A stretch of 64,000 nucleotides of DNA from Paraglaciecola arctica BSs20135 (GTDB lineage Bacteria > Pseudomonadota > Gammaproteobacteria > Enterobacterales > Alteromonadaceae): assembly GCF_000314995.1 (NCBI RefSeq), contig NZ_BAEO01000006.1:62001-126000 (forward strand), given 5' to 3'. This document shows positions 1 to 8,478 of the stretch, piece after piece; positions within the stretch are counted from its first letter, which is position 1, and the number at the start of each line of letters is the position of its first letter. A program made the translations under genes and the position numbers. Below the pieces are notes generated by a model that saw only the letters and a list, made by a program, of their open reading frames with translations, did not search any database and was not told the origin of the DNA.

Positions 1-635
1 GTTGCTACAGGCTCACCGTTAAGCATTTCTATTGAATACATTTTATGCTTGTCTTCAATTAATAAGGTGTTACCAATTTTAAAAACTCGGGTTCCTATTA
101 CACTTTGCTGTTTTATTCTTTTTATGTGTTTACCGTCCCACACTAAAATTGCTTGCTGGGTACTAAACACCACCATTTCTTGGTTACTGTTAACGCCTAA
201 GGTCTGACCAAAATCTTCAAGTAGATGCGCTGTGGGTATCAAAGTAAAATTAAATTCTCCTGTGTTGGTTGGGCTGAAATAGCCAAGCTCTCCCACTGCA
301 CCAGCATAGATCCTGTCGTCGTGCCAAACGGTAACAGCGCGAATACGAGTATTATTAGGTGTACTAAAACGCTGCCAATTTTCGCCATCCCAAGTTGATA
401 ACCCATTACCGGTAGCAAACAGCATTCGACCGTCAATATATTGAGCTACAGACCAAATTTGATTACTGCTTTGATGCTCTTCAATATTAAACACTCGGGC
501 AATAGGATTACCCACTTGCTGGTATTGGTTTGCATAAACGCTATTGAGGAAAAATTGTGATAAAAATATGGCAGGGTAAAATATATAAGCTAACCACAAA
601 GGTAGTATTCGTTTTGATTCATCAAAAATATACAA
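1..635 (-). CDS. Sensor protein with beta-propeller repeats, N-terminal part (partial)
   Basis: An open frame runs off the left edge of the window, so only about 211 N-terminal residues are visible. The start chosen is TTG at 635, about 10 bases after AGGT; no ATG in this frame lies nearer the beginning. Residues about 10-35 are a hydrophobic signal peptide or membrane anchor (LPLWLAYIFYPAIFLSQFF). After it come propeller-like blades such as GNGLSTWDGENWQRF and WHDDRIYAGAVGELGYF, the pattern of the two-component-regulator propeller (Reg_prop) family. In that family the periplasmic propeller usually precedes a membrane helix and a kinase or diguanylate cyclase output, which would lie outside this window. 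The output domain is therefore unknown. Confidence 0.6.
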   Translation of the reverse strand, partial: MYIFDESKRILPLWLAYIFYPAIFLSQFFLNSVYANQYQQVGNPIARVFNIEEHQSSNQIWSVAQYIDGRMLFATGNGLSTWDGENWQRFSTPNNTRIRAVTVWHDDRIYAGAVGELGYFSPTNTGEFNFTLIPTAHLLEDFGQTLGVNSNQEMVVFSTQQAILVWDGKHIKRIKQQSVIGTRVFKIGNTLLIEDKHKMYSIEMLNGEPVA

Positions 636-956
636 ACAGGCTCTACCTATATTTTTATTCTATAAATCAGTCTACGAGTACTTATCAAAAAGCACAAGAA
701 AAGAACGTTAAATCAATTGTTTGCGTGTAAAACCATAAAGTATATTCCACTCATTAATGGCTGCGATATTATTTTGGATAAACATTAATGTGGATACAGG
801 ACAAACAACTGTGGATACAGAGCAACAGCTTAACCTTGGCTTTAGGTTACCTTGTTTAGCATCTTACTGATTGCGCAAAGGCTTAGCTTTTTAACAAAAC
901 AAACTCAAACTAAACGGAGAATAAAAGTGACTAAAACATATGTAAAGGAACAAAAA
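636..956. other. Intergenic region with an 11-bp direct repeat
   Basis: This stretch separates the divergent propeller sensor and PEP-CTERM gene. It is AT-rich and holds two copies of TGTGGATACAG at 789-799 and 810-820, spaced 21 bp (two helical turns). No RNA gene or convincing terminator is seen. The repeat could be a regulator site for the gene on its right. Confidence 0.4.
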
Positions 957-1691
957 ATGGTCAAACAAGGATTAGTGAAAAAAGTGGCTTTGGCAGCATT
1001 ACTGTCGAGTGTCAGTATATTCTGCAGCCAATCGCAAGCCACTATTATCGGGAGTTTTGACACTGGTGTTGATGTGAATATTTCATCAAACATTTCAGAA
1101 AATGAATTCGGGACAGATATATTTGAAGAACTTGTTTACATTGAAGGCAACGCTTCTGGTAACAATAGTGGTAGCGATTACTCGGACATAATTCTTGGTG
1201 CCAATGAAACAGGCACCATGAGTGCAGCAGCTGATGGCCAAGTAGAAGGAGTTGCAGGTTTTGTACAAAGTTCATGGGAAACCGAAGGGTATTTTTATTT
1301 TGAAAATAATACTGGTTCGGACATTACCGTAAATATGACCTTTGATATAACTTGGTTCGCTAATATTTTCACCTCCAGTATTGACGAGGAGGCCTATGCT
1401 ACAGCTGGTGTTTTTATAGAAGATAGTTATGGCGACAGTGTGTTCGAAGATTGGATTGAATTAGATAGTCTTATTGAAGGACCAGGAGCCTTTAGTCTTT
1501 CTGATTCCTTTGCCGTCAATTTTAGTTTTGATTTAGCCGATGGTGATTATGAAGAGTATTTTTTGATCGTAGACAGTTTTGGCTTTGCTGAAAATCTTCA
1601 GCAAGTTCCTGAACCAACAGGCCTTCTTTCAGCCGGGCTAGTACTTTTGTTTGTTATGCGAAAGCGTAAGATGACTACTTTAAGTGATTAA
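957..1691 (+). CDS. PEP-CTERM sorting domain protein, unknown function
   Basis: A 244-residue exported protein. The N-terminus MVKQGLVKKVALAALLSSVSI is a signal peptide ending near SQA. The body is acidic and rich in Ser, Gly, Asn and Asp with alternating beta-type residues. The C-terminus has the three parts of a PEP-CTERM signal: VPEP, a hydrophobic helix (LLSAGLVLLFVM) and a basic RKRK tail. In this family the signal directs processing by an exosortase, often with exopolysaccharide production; no exosortase is in the window. ATG 957 is preferred because AAAGGA lies 7 bases upstream. GTG 927 after GGAGA is possible and would give a longer signal peptide; the frame is open back to 852. No specific domain was recognised. 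Confidence 0.8.
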   Translation: MVKQGLVKKVALAALLSSVSIFCSQSQATIIGSFDTGVDVNISSNISENEFGTDIFEELVYIEGNASGNNSGSDYSDIILGANETGTMSAAADGQVEGVAGFVQSSWETEGYFYFENNTGSDITVNMTFDITWFANIFTSSIDEEAYATAGVFIEDSYGDSVFEDWIELDSLIEGPGAFSLSDSFAVNFSFDLADGDYEEYFLIVDSFGFAENLQQVPEPTGLLSAGLVLLFVMRKRKMTTLSD

Positions 1692-1868
1692 ATTGAATTT
1701 TTTTATTGATAAACAGTTTTCACTTTTACCCTTGAAGTTGACTACGAAATGCTGAGGGTGTTAAGCGTTAAATAAAATTGTTTGATAAGTAAGTGCAGCA
1801 GATTTCATTACACCCGCGTTGATTAATTACGATGACCCCCATTGTAATTAATCAACTATTGTTCTATT

Positions 1869-2300
1869 TCAATTAATCAGTTCATTACTCAACAAATTTA
1901 CTATTTCACTAAACTCTTTTGACAGTAGTGCTAATGAATCTTCAATGCTAAATAAACCAACCAATATACCGTTTACATTCACAACTGGTGCACGTCGCAC
2001 GCCATAGTAATGCAAGTATTTAAGGGCCTCCTTAATATCATGAGTTTCAGTTACGCAGATCAATTCGCTGGTCAGAATATCTTCCGCCTTAACAACAGAT
2101 GGGTCTAATTTTGAGGTGAGTACTTCGAGCACTAAATCACGCTCTGTAATCATGCCTTGAGGTCGTATCTCACCTCGCATATTTTCAACCACTACTACTG
2201 AACCAACATGTTGTTCTCGCATAATTCTGGCAACGTCCAACACCGAATCCTGCTGTAAAACATATACAACATTTTTTGAACATATGTCTCCGACATTCAT
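1869..2300 (-). CDS. CBS domain pair protein
   Basis: A soluble 143-residue protein made almost only of two CBS motifs, about residues 8-65 and 72-130 (VGSVVVVE, GMITERDLVLEVL, YGVRRAPVVNVNGILVGLFSIEDSL). CBS pairs bind adenine nucleotides and act as regulatory modules. Stand-alone pairs are frequent among genes induced at low oxygen. ATG 2300 is preferred since GGA precedes it by about 9 bases; ATG 2318 is also in frame. A FixK/FNR-like box at 2359-2372 is centred about 65 bases upstream, so control by the nearby FixK-type regulator is likely. It lies just downstream of the P-type ATPase operon, on the same strand. The partner protein is unknown. Confidence 0.85.
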   Translation of the reverse strand: MNVGDICSKNVVYVLQQDSVLDVARIMREQHVGSVVVVENMRGEIRPQGMITERDLVLEVLTSKLDPSVVKAEDILTSELICVTETHDIKEALKYLHYYGVRRAPVVNVNGILVGLFSIEDSLALLSKEFSEIVNLLSNELIN

Positions 2301-2358
2301 TAAAATTTTTCCGGTCATGAAGCATAAGGTTATATTAGAAGTATTTTGGCTAGTGTTA

Positions 2359-2372
2359 TTGATTTATGTCAA
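2359..2372 (-). promoter_or_regulatory. FNR/FixK-like box upstream of the CBS gene
   Basis: TTGATTTATGTCAA fits TTGAT-N4-ATCAA with one change (GTCAA, the common TTGAC half-site variant). It is centred about 65 bases before the CBS gene start, a workable position for activation by a CRP/FNR-family protein. Confidence 0.65.
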
Positions 2373-2416
2373 AGAAGATAATCGGCTTAGGCTGGACTAA
2401 AAATGACGCCCTACTC

Positions 2417-5038
2417 CTATCTCTCTTTATTATATAAAATCCCACGTCGTATCAAGAACTTCTCCCCTTCGACTGCCCACAAAATAATCGAGGACACAGC
2501 TATGCATATTAACAGTGCATCTAGCGGCAAGGGCTGGGTATGCAGAATGTGATTAAACGCTGGGGTATAAACAACCATTAACTGTAGTAATACAGTTAAT
2601 GCAATAGACGAAAACATCGGCTTATTACTGAAGATACCTATTGTAAATATAGATTCTGATTCACTACGTACAGCTAACGAATGAAACAATTGGCAGAAAA
2701 CTAAAACCGTAAAAACTGAGGTTTGCCAGTAATTTACATTTCGTTCAATGGTCCAAGCTAAGGTAGCAATAGAGATGCCCCCTACCGTTAATCCAACCCA
2801 TAAAATATGTTGCCACATGCCATGAGTAAAAAAACTCTCTTCTACAGGACGTGGAGGTCGTTGCATAATATTCCGTTCTGCGGGTTCAGCACTTAAGGCC
2901 AATCCCGGTAAGCCATCAGTCACAAGGTTTATCCACAAAATGTGGATTGGTAATAAAGGAATAGGTAGTCCACAAAATGGAGCAAGAAAAAGAGTCCATA
3001 TTTCTCCAGAATTTGAACTCATAGTATATTTTATGAATTTTCTAATATTATCGAATATTCTGCGCCCCGCTTTAACTGAACGTACTATGGTTGAAAAGTC
3101 ATCATCCAATAACACCATATCAGATGCACCTCGAGCAACATCCGTACCTGTTTGTCCCATGGCAATACCAATATTGGCGCGCTGTAACGCCGGCGCATCA
3201 TTCACACCATCCCCAGTCATAGCCACAAATTGATTATTTTCCTGCAGGGCTTTAACAATTTTTAACTTTTGTAAAGGGGACACTCTAGAAAACAGTTGTA
3301 TTGAACAGACGTTATCTTTCAATTCTTGATCTGATATACGGTCGAGTTCGTCACCATCTAACATTTTGGGTTCACCATTAGCAATATGTAAACGTTTGGC
3401 GATTGCTAGGGCTGTGCCTCGATGATCTCCGGTAATAATAACAGGAGTAATGCCGGCAGAAATACAATCAGCCATGGCTTGTGGTACTTCAGTTCTAAGT
3501 GGATCTGTGAGCGCAACTAAGCCAAGAAAGGTTAGGTCTTGTTCAATAGTGACTGCACTTAGGTGTTCAGGCATTGAATCAAAGCTGCGTTTGGCCAACG
3601 CCAATACCCGATAACCATCATTAGCTAATTGTTCGGCTTCAGCTAAGATTTGTGTTTTGTCGATGGCTATTTGATCACCTTCTTGTTGCGTCTTTACACA
3701 ATTAGCCAACACGCTTTCTGCCGCACCTTTAACATAAGCGACAACATCAGTGGAGGTACTATGCAGTGTTGTCATGAGTTTTCGTTGACTATCAAAAGAA
3801 ATTACGGCTTCTCTGGGCATATCCATTATTAACTGATCTTTATCAAAACCACTACGTTTTGCAAATTCGAATAGTGCTAATTCTGTGGGTTCACCGAAAG
3901 GTATGCCATCCTTTTGTATAACATCATTACTTATGGCAAGAGCTTGCCCGAGAGTTTGCTCCAACTGAACACTATCAGTGGCTAAAAGGCTAGATTGTTG
4001 TTGCCCTATATACACTCGTTCAACCGACATTTTATTTACCGTTAATGTGCCAGTTTTATCGGTACAGATATATGTGACAGCCCCTAAGGTTTCGACTGCG
4101 GGTAGATTGCGCACTAAGGCTTGTTGCTTAAGTAACTTACGGGCACCAAGTGCAAGGGAAATAGTAATCACGGCGGGTAATGCTTCGGGTATTGCGGCAA
4201 CCGCTAAACTAACTGAGGTCAAAAACATTAGCAGCAATGGTTGGCCCTGAAGTAGCCCAATTACTAACAATATTGCACAGATAAATAATATAGCTGAGGC
4301 GAGATATCGACCAAACTTAGCTAATCTTATCTGCAGTGGTGTTTTGGTATCATCTTGCTGCTGTAACAGATTAGCGATTTTACCTATTTCTGTATTTAGA
4401 CCACTGGAAAATACCACCCCTGATGCTCTTCCGCTGGTAATCATACTCGCCTTAAAAACACAGTTTTTTTGATCTCCTATAAAAAGATTATTGTCTTTTA
4501 GTTCTGCCTGCTGTTTAAATACCGATTGTGATTCCCCAGTGATTGAAGATTCGTTAACTTGTAATTCTTCTACCTCAATCAAACGTATATCCGCAGGCAC
4601 GATGTTACCTGCCTCTAATAAGACAATATCACCTACCACTAACTTTTCTTCAGGCAAGGTGACTGCTTGCCCATCACGCAATACGCTGGCAGATGGGGAT
4701 GCCATTTTTTGCAAAGCCTCAAGGGATCGTTGTGCCCTAAATTCTTGAACCGTGCCCACAACCGCATTCAGTAACAAAATAATTAATATCGCCAGACTAT
4801 CAATCAGTTCACCAATTACCCCCGATACTAAAGCAGCAACTAACAACACAATAATCATAAAGTCAGCAAACTGTCTAAAAAAAAGTTGCCAGATAGATTG
4901 TGCTTTTTTGCTGGGAATGACGTTAGGCCCGTTTTTCTGTAAGCGTATTTGGGCCTGTTCACAAGACAAACCGATCTCTGACGTTTCAAGCTCACTTAAT
5001 GCAGTTTCAACGTCTAGCTGATAGTAATTTTTGTTCAC
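2417..5038 (-). CDS. P-type cation-transporting ATPase, Ca2+ (P2A) type
   Basis: An 873-residue membrane pump. From the N-terminus it has the cation-ATPase N domain (residues 5-60), TGES actuator motif (167-170), the M4 motif PEALP (284-288, PEGLP in SERCA), phosphorylation motif CTDKTGT with Asp327, the hinge [11 protein letters not shown], and M5-M6 with SSNSGE and [13 protein letters not shown]. The M4 Glu, M5 Asn/Glu and M6 Asn/Asp match Ca2+-binding residues of SERCA-type pumps, so Ca2+ efflux is the best guess; Mn2+ or another ion is possible. GTG 5038 after GGGG is preferred over ATG 5059, because homologues begin close to residues [11 protein letters not shown]. It follows the VIT-like gene almost without a gap and ends a three-gene operon. 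Confidence 0.88.
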   Translation of the reverse strand: MNKNYYQLDVETALSELETSEIGLSCEQAQIRLQKNGPNVIPSKKAQSIWQLFFRQFADFMIIVLLVAALVSGVIGELIDSLAILIILLLNAVVGTVQEFRAQRSLEALQKMASPSASVLRDGQAVTLPEEKLVVGDIVLLEAGNIVPADIRLIEVEELQVNESSITGESQSVFKQQAELKDNNLFIGDQKNCVFKASMITSGRASGVVFSSGLNTEIGKIANLLQQQDDTKTPLQIRLAKFGRYLASAILFICAILLVIGLLQGQPLLLMFLTSVSLAVAAIPEALPAVITISLALGARKLLKQQALVRNLPAVETLGAVTYICTDKTGTLTVNKMSVERVYIGQQQSSLLATDSVQLEQTLGQALAISNDVIQKDGIPFGEPTELALFEFAKRSGFDKDQLIMDMPREAVISFDSQRKLMTTLHSTSTDVVAYVKGAAESVLANCVKTQQEGDQIAIDKTQILAEAEQLANDGYRVLALAKRSFDSMPEHLSAVTIEQDLTFLGLVALTDPLRTEVPQAMADCISAGITPVIITGDHRGTALAIAKRLHIANGEPKMLDGDELDRISDQELKDNVCSIQLFSRVSPLQKLKIVKALQENNQFVAMTGDGVNDAPALQRANIGIAMGQTGTDVARGASDMVLLDDDFSTIVRSVKAGRRIFDNIRKFIKYTMSSNSGEIWTLFLAPFCGLPIPLLPIHILWINLVTDGLPGLALSAEPAERNIMQRPPRPVEESFFTHGMWQHILWVGLTVGGISIATLAWTIERNVNYWQTSVFTVLVFCQLFHSLAVRSESESIFTIGIFSNKPMFSSIALTVLLQLMVVYTPAFNHILHTQPLPLDALLICIAVSSIILWAVEGEKFLIRRGILYNKER

Positions 5039-5039
5039 T

Positions 5040-5612
5040 CTAATACCCCACAAATACAAAAATAAGCACCGCAGTTAATATGCCTACCAATAAGGTCCTT
5101 AATCCGCTTCGCCACCAAGATATACCTGAAACACGACTAAGAAATACACCCAGTAAAAATATAATCGTCATCGCAATAAGTACCGACATCAATAGAGGGG
5201 ATATTGGCAACACCATACCACTTTTAAAAAGCCATAATGGCAGCAGTATAAGCAGCGAAATAACAAATGGTGCGAGGCCATTAACTAAGGCAATTATGAT
5301 GGGAACAGTGCGCGCAGCATGAGCGTGAGAGGTTTGGCTTAAATCAGTGATCATAGATTGTTCGAGCTTGGTTAATACATATTGTCGCTCTGCACTTTCG
5401 CTCACATACGCACTGCTAATACCGCTCACACATAAAGCAATTGCGGCGCCTATACATACGTTAATAATATTATCTATATCAGTAGGATCACTGAACAAAA
5501 AACCCAAAATAAGGCCTAACATGGTTAATGCACCATCAAATCCATTGACGATAAAATAACGTCGAATAATGCCCTGAGAATGGGTAAGGGAAATTAAATC
5601 TTTTATATCCAT
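5040..5612 (-). CDS. VIT1/CCC1-family-like membrane protein
   Basis: A 190-residue integral membrane protein with about five hydrophobic helices. Near the N-terminus VNGFDGALTMLGLILGF resembles the first helix of VIT/CCC1 iron/manganese transporters (DG then TLGL). A cytoplasmic segment with SESAERQYVLTKLEQSM follows helix 2, as in that family, though the metal-binding Glu-rich helix of plant VIT1 is not evident. Transport of Fe2+ or Mn2+ is possible by homology; the substrate is unproven. It is 12 bases downstream of the DUF211 gene and directly ahead of the P-type ATPase, so the three are probably co-transcribed and concerned with divalent cations. Confidence 0.75.
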   Translation of the reverse strand: MDIKDLISLTHSQGIIRRYFIVNGFDGALTMLGLILGFLFSDPTDIDNIINVCIGAAIALCVSGISSAYVSESAERQYVLTKLEQSMITDLSQTSHAHAARTVPIIIALVNGLAPFVISLLILLPLWLFKSGMVLPISPLLMSVLIAMTIIFLLGVFLSRVSGISWWRSGLRTLLVGILTAVLIFVFVGY

Positions 5613-5624
5613 GTATGGCAGTTA

Positions 5625-5903
5625 TTAATCTTGCTGACTAAATTTTGACTGACTAATCGCATCAACTTCATCAATGCTGTGTAAGGATGCCCCCATATCA
5701 ATAATCGCAGCTTGTACTAATTCAAAATTTATATTCGGGGCCTTTATCTCAAGTTGCACAGATTCAGTATTCTCATCCACTTCAATTACAGCTAAATGAA
5801 CCTGGTATTCATTACCCAAATCAGCCAAAGTCATAGCAAATTCAGATGCTTTCGGTTGATGTGGTTTGAGAACGTCAAGAATGATCCTGCGGATTATGGC
5901 CAT
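5625..5903 (-). CDS. DUF211 family protein
   Basis: A 92-residue protein with the DUF211 signature: start MAIIRRIILDVLKPHQP, a central VIEVDENTESVQLEIKAPN, and GASLHSIDEV near the end. The predicted ferredoxin-like beta-alpha-beta fold covers nearly the whole length. DUF211 is known mainly from archaea; its function is not established. Here it is the first gene of an operon with a VIT-like protein and a Ca-type P-ATPase, suggesting a role in metal-ion handling or its control. A weak half-conserved FNR-like motif lies at 5964-5977. The family call is confident; the function is inferred from neighbours only. Confidence 0.85.
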   Translation of the reverse strand: MAIIRRIILDVLKPHQPKASEFAMTLADLGNEYQVHLAVIEVDENTESVQLEIKAPNINFELVQAAIIDMGASLHSIDEVDAISQSKFSQQD

Positions 5904-6062
5904 ATTTTATACTACTTAGTATTTTATTTAGGCAAAGTGTATAAGCTTTAAGAGCAGTATTTATTGATACAGGTCGTATATTTGCCGTTTTAAGCATGGA
6001 ATTAGGCCTTAACAAACGGCTATGATCAATACACCAGTATTTTTTGCAGTGTCTCCATTACT

Positions 6063-7016
6063 ATGTCTAAAAAAAAGTTCATTTTGTCTATCCCTAAACC
6101 TGCTCACCCAATCAGACGCAAAGAGGCATTGCCTTGGCAAAAGCCTAAACCTGTAAGCGAAGACCCCAAAATTGCCAATAAGTTGGAAACTATATTGGAT
6201 AACAGCAGCTATGTTCCCGCGATTGAAGATATTGATTTTCTACAAGGCCCAAACGCCAGAGGGATTAGGTTGCAGTTGGATTATTTAAAACCACAAATAA
6301 TCTTAAATAAACACGGTATAGAGCACACCATTGTGGTGTTTGGCAGCACCCGTATCGTAGAGCCATTAGCAGCACAAAAGAAAATAAATTCGTTAAGTAA
6401 AAAACTTGAACAAAAGCCTTTGGATAAAGAATTAAATCGAAAATTGGCCATTGCCAAACGTATCCAAATCAACAGTCAGTATTATCAAGTAGCGCGTGAA
6501 TTTGCTGGCATAGTTGGTAAGGCAGGTAATGGCCCTGAAGATTGTCGTTTAGTGATCATGACAGGCGGTGGGCCAGGTATTATGGAAGCGGCTAATCGTG
6601 GTGCTGCAGAAGCCCAAGCTGAAACCGTAGGACTCAACATTACCCTACCTAGTGAGCAATTTCCCAATCCTTATGTGACGCCTGAGTTATGTTTACAATT
6701 TCACTATTTTGCACTGCGTAAATTGCATTTTGTACTTAGAGCTCGTGCCTTAGTGGCTTTTCCTGGTGGATATGGCACCTTAGACGAAATGTTTGAGACT
6801 TTAACCTTAATTCAAACCCGTAAAATAGCACCAATGCCCGTGGTTTTAGTGGGGAAAAAGTTTTGGAAAAAAGCCGTGAACATGGACTTTTTGGTTGATG
6901 AGGGTGTGATTGATGCCGAAGATCGGGAGCTGTTCTGGTATGCAGAAACCGCTGCTGACATTTGGTCCGGTATCAATCAATGGTATGAAGAAAAAGGAGA
7001 GCGTTTGCTACCTTAA
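6063..7016 (+). CDS. LOG-family (TIGR00730-like) Rossmann-fold protein
   Basis: A 317-residue soluble protein of the 'lysine decarboxylase-like'/LOG superfamily. Diagnostic motifs are GGGPGIMEAANRGAAEA and PGGYGTLDEMFE, the nucleotide/phosphoribosyl-binding and catalytic motifs of cytokinin riboside 5'-monophosphate phosphoribohydrolases. It is longer than the usual 180-220 residues, with about 80 extra at the N-terminus and a helical insert at about 105-140, as in the bacterial long form. Family members hydrolyse nucleoside monophosphates (AMP to adenine plus ribose phosphate); the substrate here is unknown. No good ribosome binding site precedes ATG 6063. It is monocistronic and convergent with the rhodanese gene. 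Confidence 0.85.
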   Translation: MSKKKFILSIPKPAHPIRRKEALPWQKPKPVSEDPKIANKLETILDNSSYVPAIEDIDFLQGPNARGIRLQLDYLKPQIILNKHGIEHTIVVFGSTRIVEPLAAQKKINSLSKKLEQKPLDKELNRKLAIAKRIQINSQYYQVAREFAGIVGKAGNGPEDCRLVIMTGGGPGIMEAANRGAAEAQAETVGLNITLPSEQFPNPYVTPELCLQFHYFALRKLHFVLRARALVAFPGGYGTLDEMFETLTLIQTRKIAPMPVVLVGKKFWKKAVNMDFLVDEGVIDAEDRELFWYAETAADIWSGINQWYEEKGERLLP

Positions 7017-7049
7017 ACTTGCATACCATTGCATTTACTTTGCGCTAGC

Positions 7050-7400
7050 TCAGTGCTGGTGCATTTTATGTATTTCGTCCATTTTACAAGTGATTACACT
7101 GACATTTGTGTAACCAACTCGCGCTAATTGTTCCGCACCTAAGGTTGCACGCAACGAAGATGCACAATGCAAATAAATAGGCCTTTCTGGGTCTTTCTCT
7201 ATCTCCATTATTTTCATTTCCAATACGCCTCTAGGAATATTGATAGCACCAACAGCAGGCGATGCAAAATGTTCTGCTGATTCCCTAACATCTATTAACA
7301 AACCTTTGTTTTGTTTAAGTTCTTCTGCCGCTTTTTGGGCGGTTATAAGTTGCACATTTTGTGATGCTTGCTGTAATAATTCCGACATAGGTTTAAGCAT
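7050..7400 (-). CDS. Rhodanese-like sulfurtransferase, last gene of the pump operon
   Basis: A 116-residue single-domain rhodanese. The domain spans about residues 15-110: LLIDVRES, then GAINIPRGVLEMKI, then the active loop HCASSLRA with Cys79. It probably carries persulfide sulfur on Cys79; the loop (CASSLR) differs slightly from the classic CxxGxR. No signal peptide is seen, so it is cytoplasmic. GAGG lies 8 bases before ATG 7400. The gene follows the RND adaptor by about 28 bases and closes an operon headed by a BigR/SqrR-like ArsR repressor. This supports a role in handling sulfide or persulfide. Confidence 0.88.
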   Translation of the reverse strand: MLKPMSELLQQASQNVQLITAQKAAEELKQNKGLLIDVRESAEHFASPAVGAINIPRGVLEMKIMEIEKDPERPIYLHCASSLRATLGAEQLARVGYTNVSVITCKMDEIHKMHQH

Positions 7401-7428
7401 GATTAATTCCTCAATGTTTATATTTTAT

Positions 7429-8478
7429 TTAGTTAGCGCTCAAAGACAGTGTGTCACCGGAATTGAGACCTGAAACAATTTCTACTTGATTAAGCTGTGA
7501 CTTTCCTAATCGCACAAAACGTCGGCTTAAATTGCCATCTTTTAACAGCCACACCATATCTAGTTGGCCGTAACTTTTTACATAATCTACTGGGATAGAT
7601 AATATATCTTGGGTGCCATCTTCTATTATCATTCTGGCAAACATACCAGGCTTTAAATTGGGGTAGAATTCAATTCCAGCCTTAACCAAAAATGACCGTG
7701 CATTGGGGTCAGCAGCAGGCACTATTTCTACTATGGTGGCATTGATTTCTTTACCCAAAGATTCTATTTTAACCTTTATTCTTCGACCTATATTGAGCTG
7801 GGTAGCTAAGGATTCACGTACATCAGCTTCAATTTGTAAGGTAAGCGGATCATACAAGGACAAAAGTAGTTGCCCTGGTGACGCCATATTTCCCGGCTCC
7901 GCAGATCTCTCAACCACTACCCCAGTAAACGGAGAGTGTATTTTGCTATATTCAAGCCCAGTCTGTGCGGCTTGTTTACGCTCTGTTGCCGCTACTAATT
8001 CTGAGCCGTAACGGCGAAAGCTTGCGACGGCATTATCAAGTACGCTTTGCGATACCAAACCTTTTTCTTTTAGTGTTTGAGAGCGTTCAAAATTAGCTTT
8101 GGCTTCAGTTAACATCGCTTGTGACGCATCTTCCATTGCAATGGCTTGTGCCAACTGAGCCTTAAGGCTTTCACTTTCAAGGGTAACAAGTAACTGTCCT
8201 TTGGTTACTTTATCCCCTGCCCTAACATGTATCTTTTCGATCCTCGCCAAAATCTGACTTGATAACAAAGTCGCTTCCCTTGCTTTAATACCGGCAGGTA
8301 TCGACTCCAATCTAGGCTGAGTGATTGTTTGCACCGTATAGCTGGATATGGCTTTATCAGTAGGACGTTCCATTAACCCAGGGGCAACTTGACTGGTAAA
8401 TACGCCTGCCATCCAAGCCACTACAACTAATAATCCAGCAACAGTTACTACTGGGATTGCCCATTTTTTGATATTCAT
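7429..8478 (-). CDS. RND efflux periplasmic adaptor (membrane fusion protein)
   Basis: A 349-residue HlyD/AcrA-type adaptor. An N-terminal membrane anchor (about residues 5-28) is followed by the lipoyl/barrel-sandwich half-motif KIHVRAGDKVTKGQLLVTLES, an alpha-helical hairpin (about 110-180), the second lipoyl half (SPFTGVVVERSAEPGNMASPGQ) and a beta-barrel with FYPNLKPGMFARMII. It links the inner-membrane pump to an outer-membrane channel, not encoded here. Its ATG overlaps the stop of the RND permease (ATGA), showing translational coupling. No lipobox is visible. Confidence 0.92.
   Translation of the reverse strand: MNIKKWAIPVVTVAGLLVVVAWMAGVFTSQVAPGLMERPTDKAISSYTVQTITQPRLESIPAGIKAREATLLSSQILARIEKIHVRAGDKVTKGQLLVTLESESLKAQLAQAIAMEDASQAMLTEAKANFERSQTLKEKGLVSQSVLDNAVASFRRYGSELVAATERKQAAQTGLEYSKIHSPFTGVVVERSAEPGNMASPGQLLLSLYDPLTLQIEADVRESLATQLNIGRRIKVKIESLGKEINATIVEIVPAADPNARSFLVKAGIEFYPNLKPGMFARMIIEDGTQDILSIPVDYVKSYGQLDMVWLLKDGNLSRRFVRLGKSQLNQVEIVSGLNSGDTLSLSAN

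Noticed and set aside
2940-5559. Several + strand frames of 60-97 codons opposite the P-ATPase and VIT-like genes
   Set aside because: They are antisense shadows of well-supported minus-strand genes.
5964-5977. TTGATACAGGTCGT upstream of the DUF211 operon as an FNR/FixK box
   Set aside because: Only one half-site is good; the other matches at two of five bases. Kept only as a weak hint.
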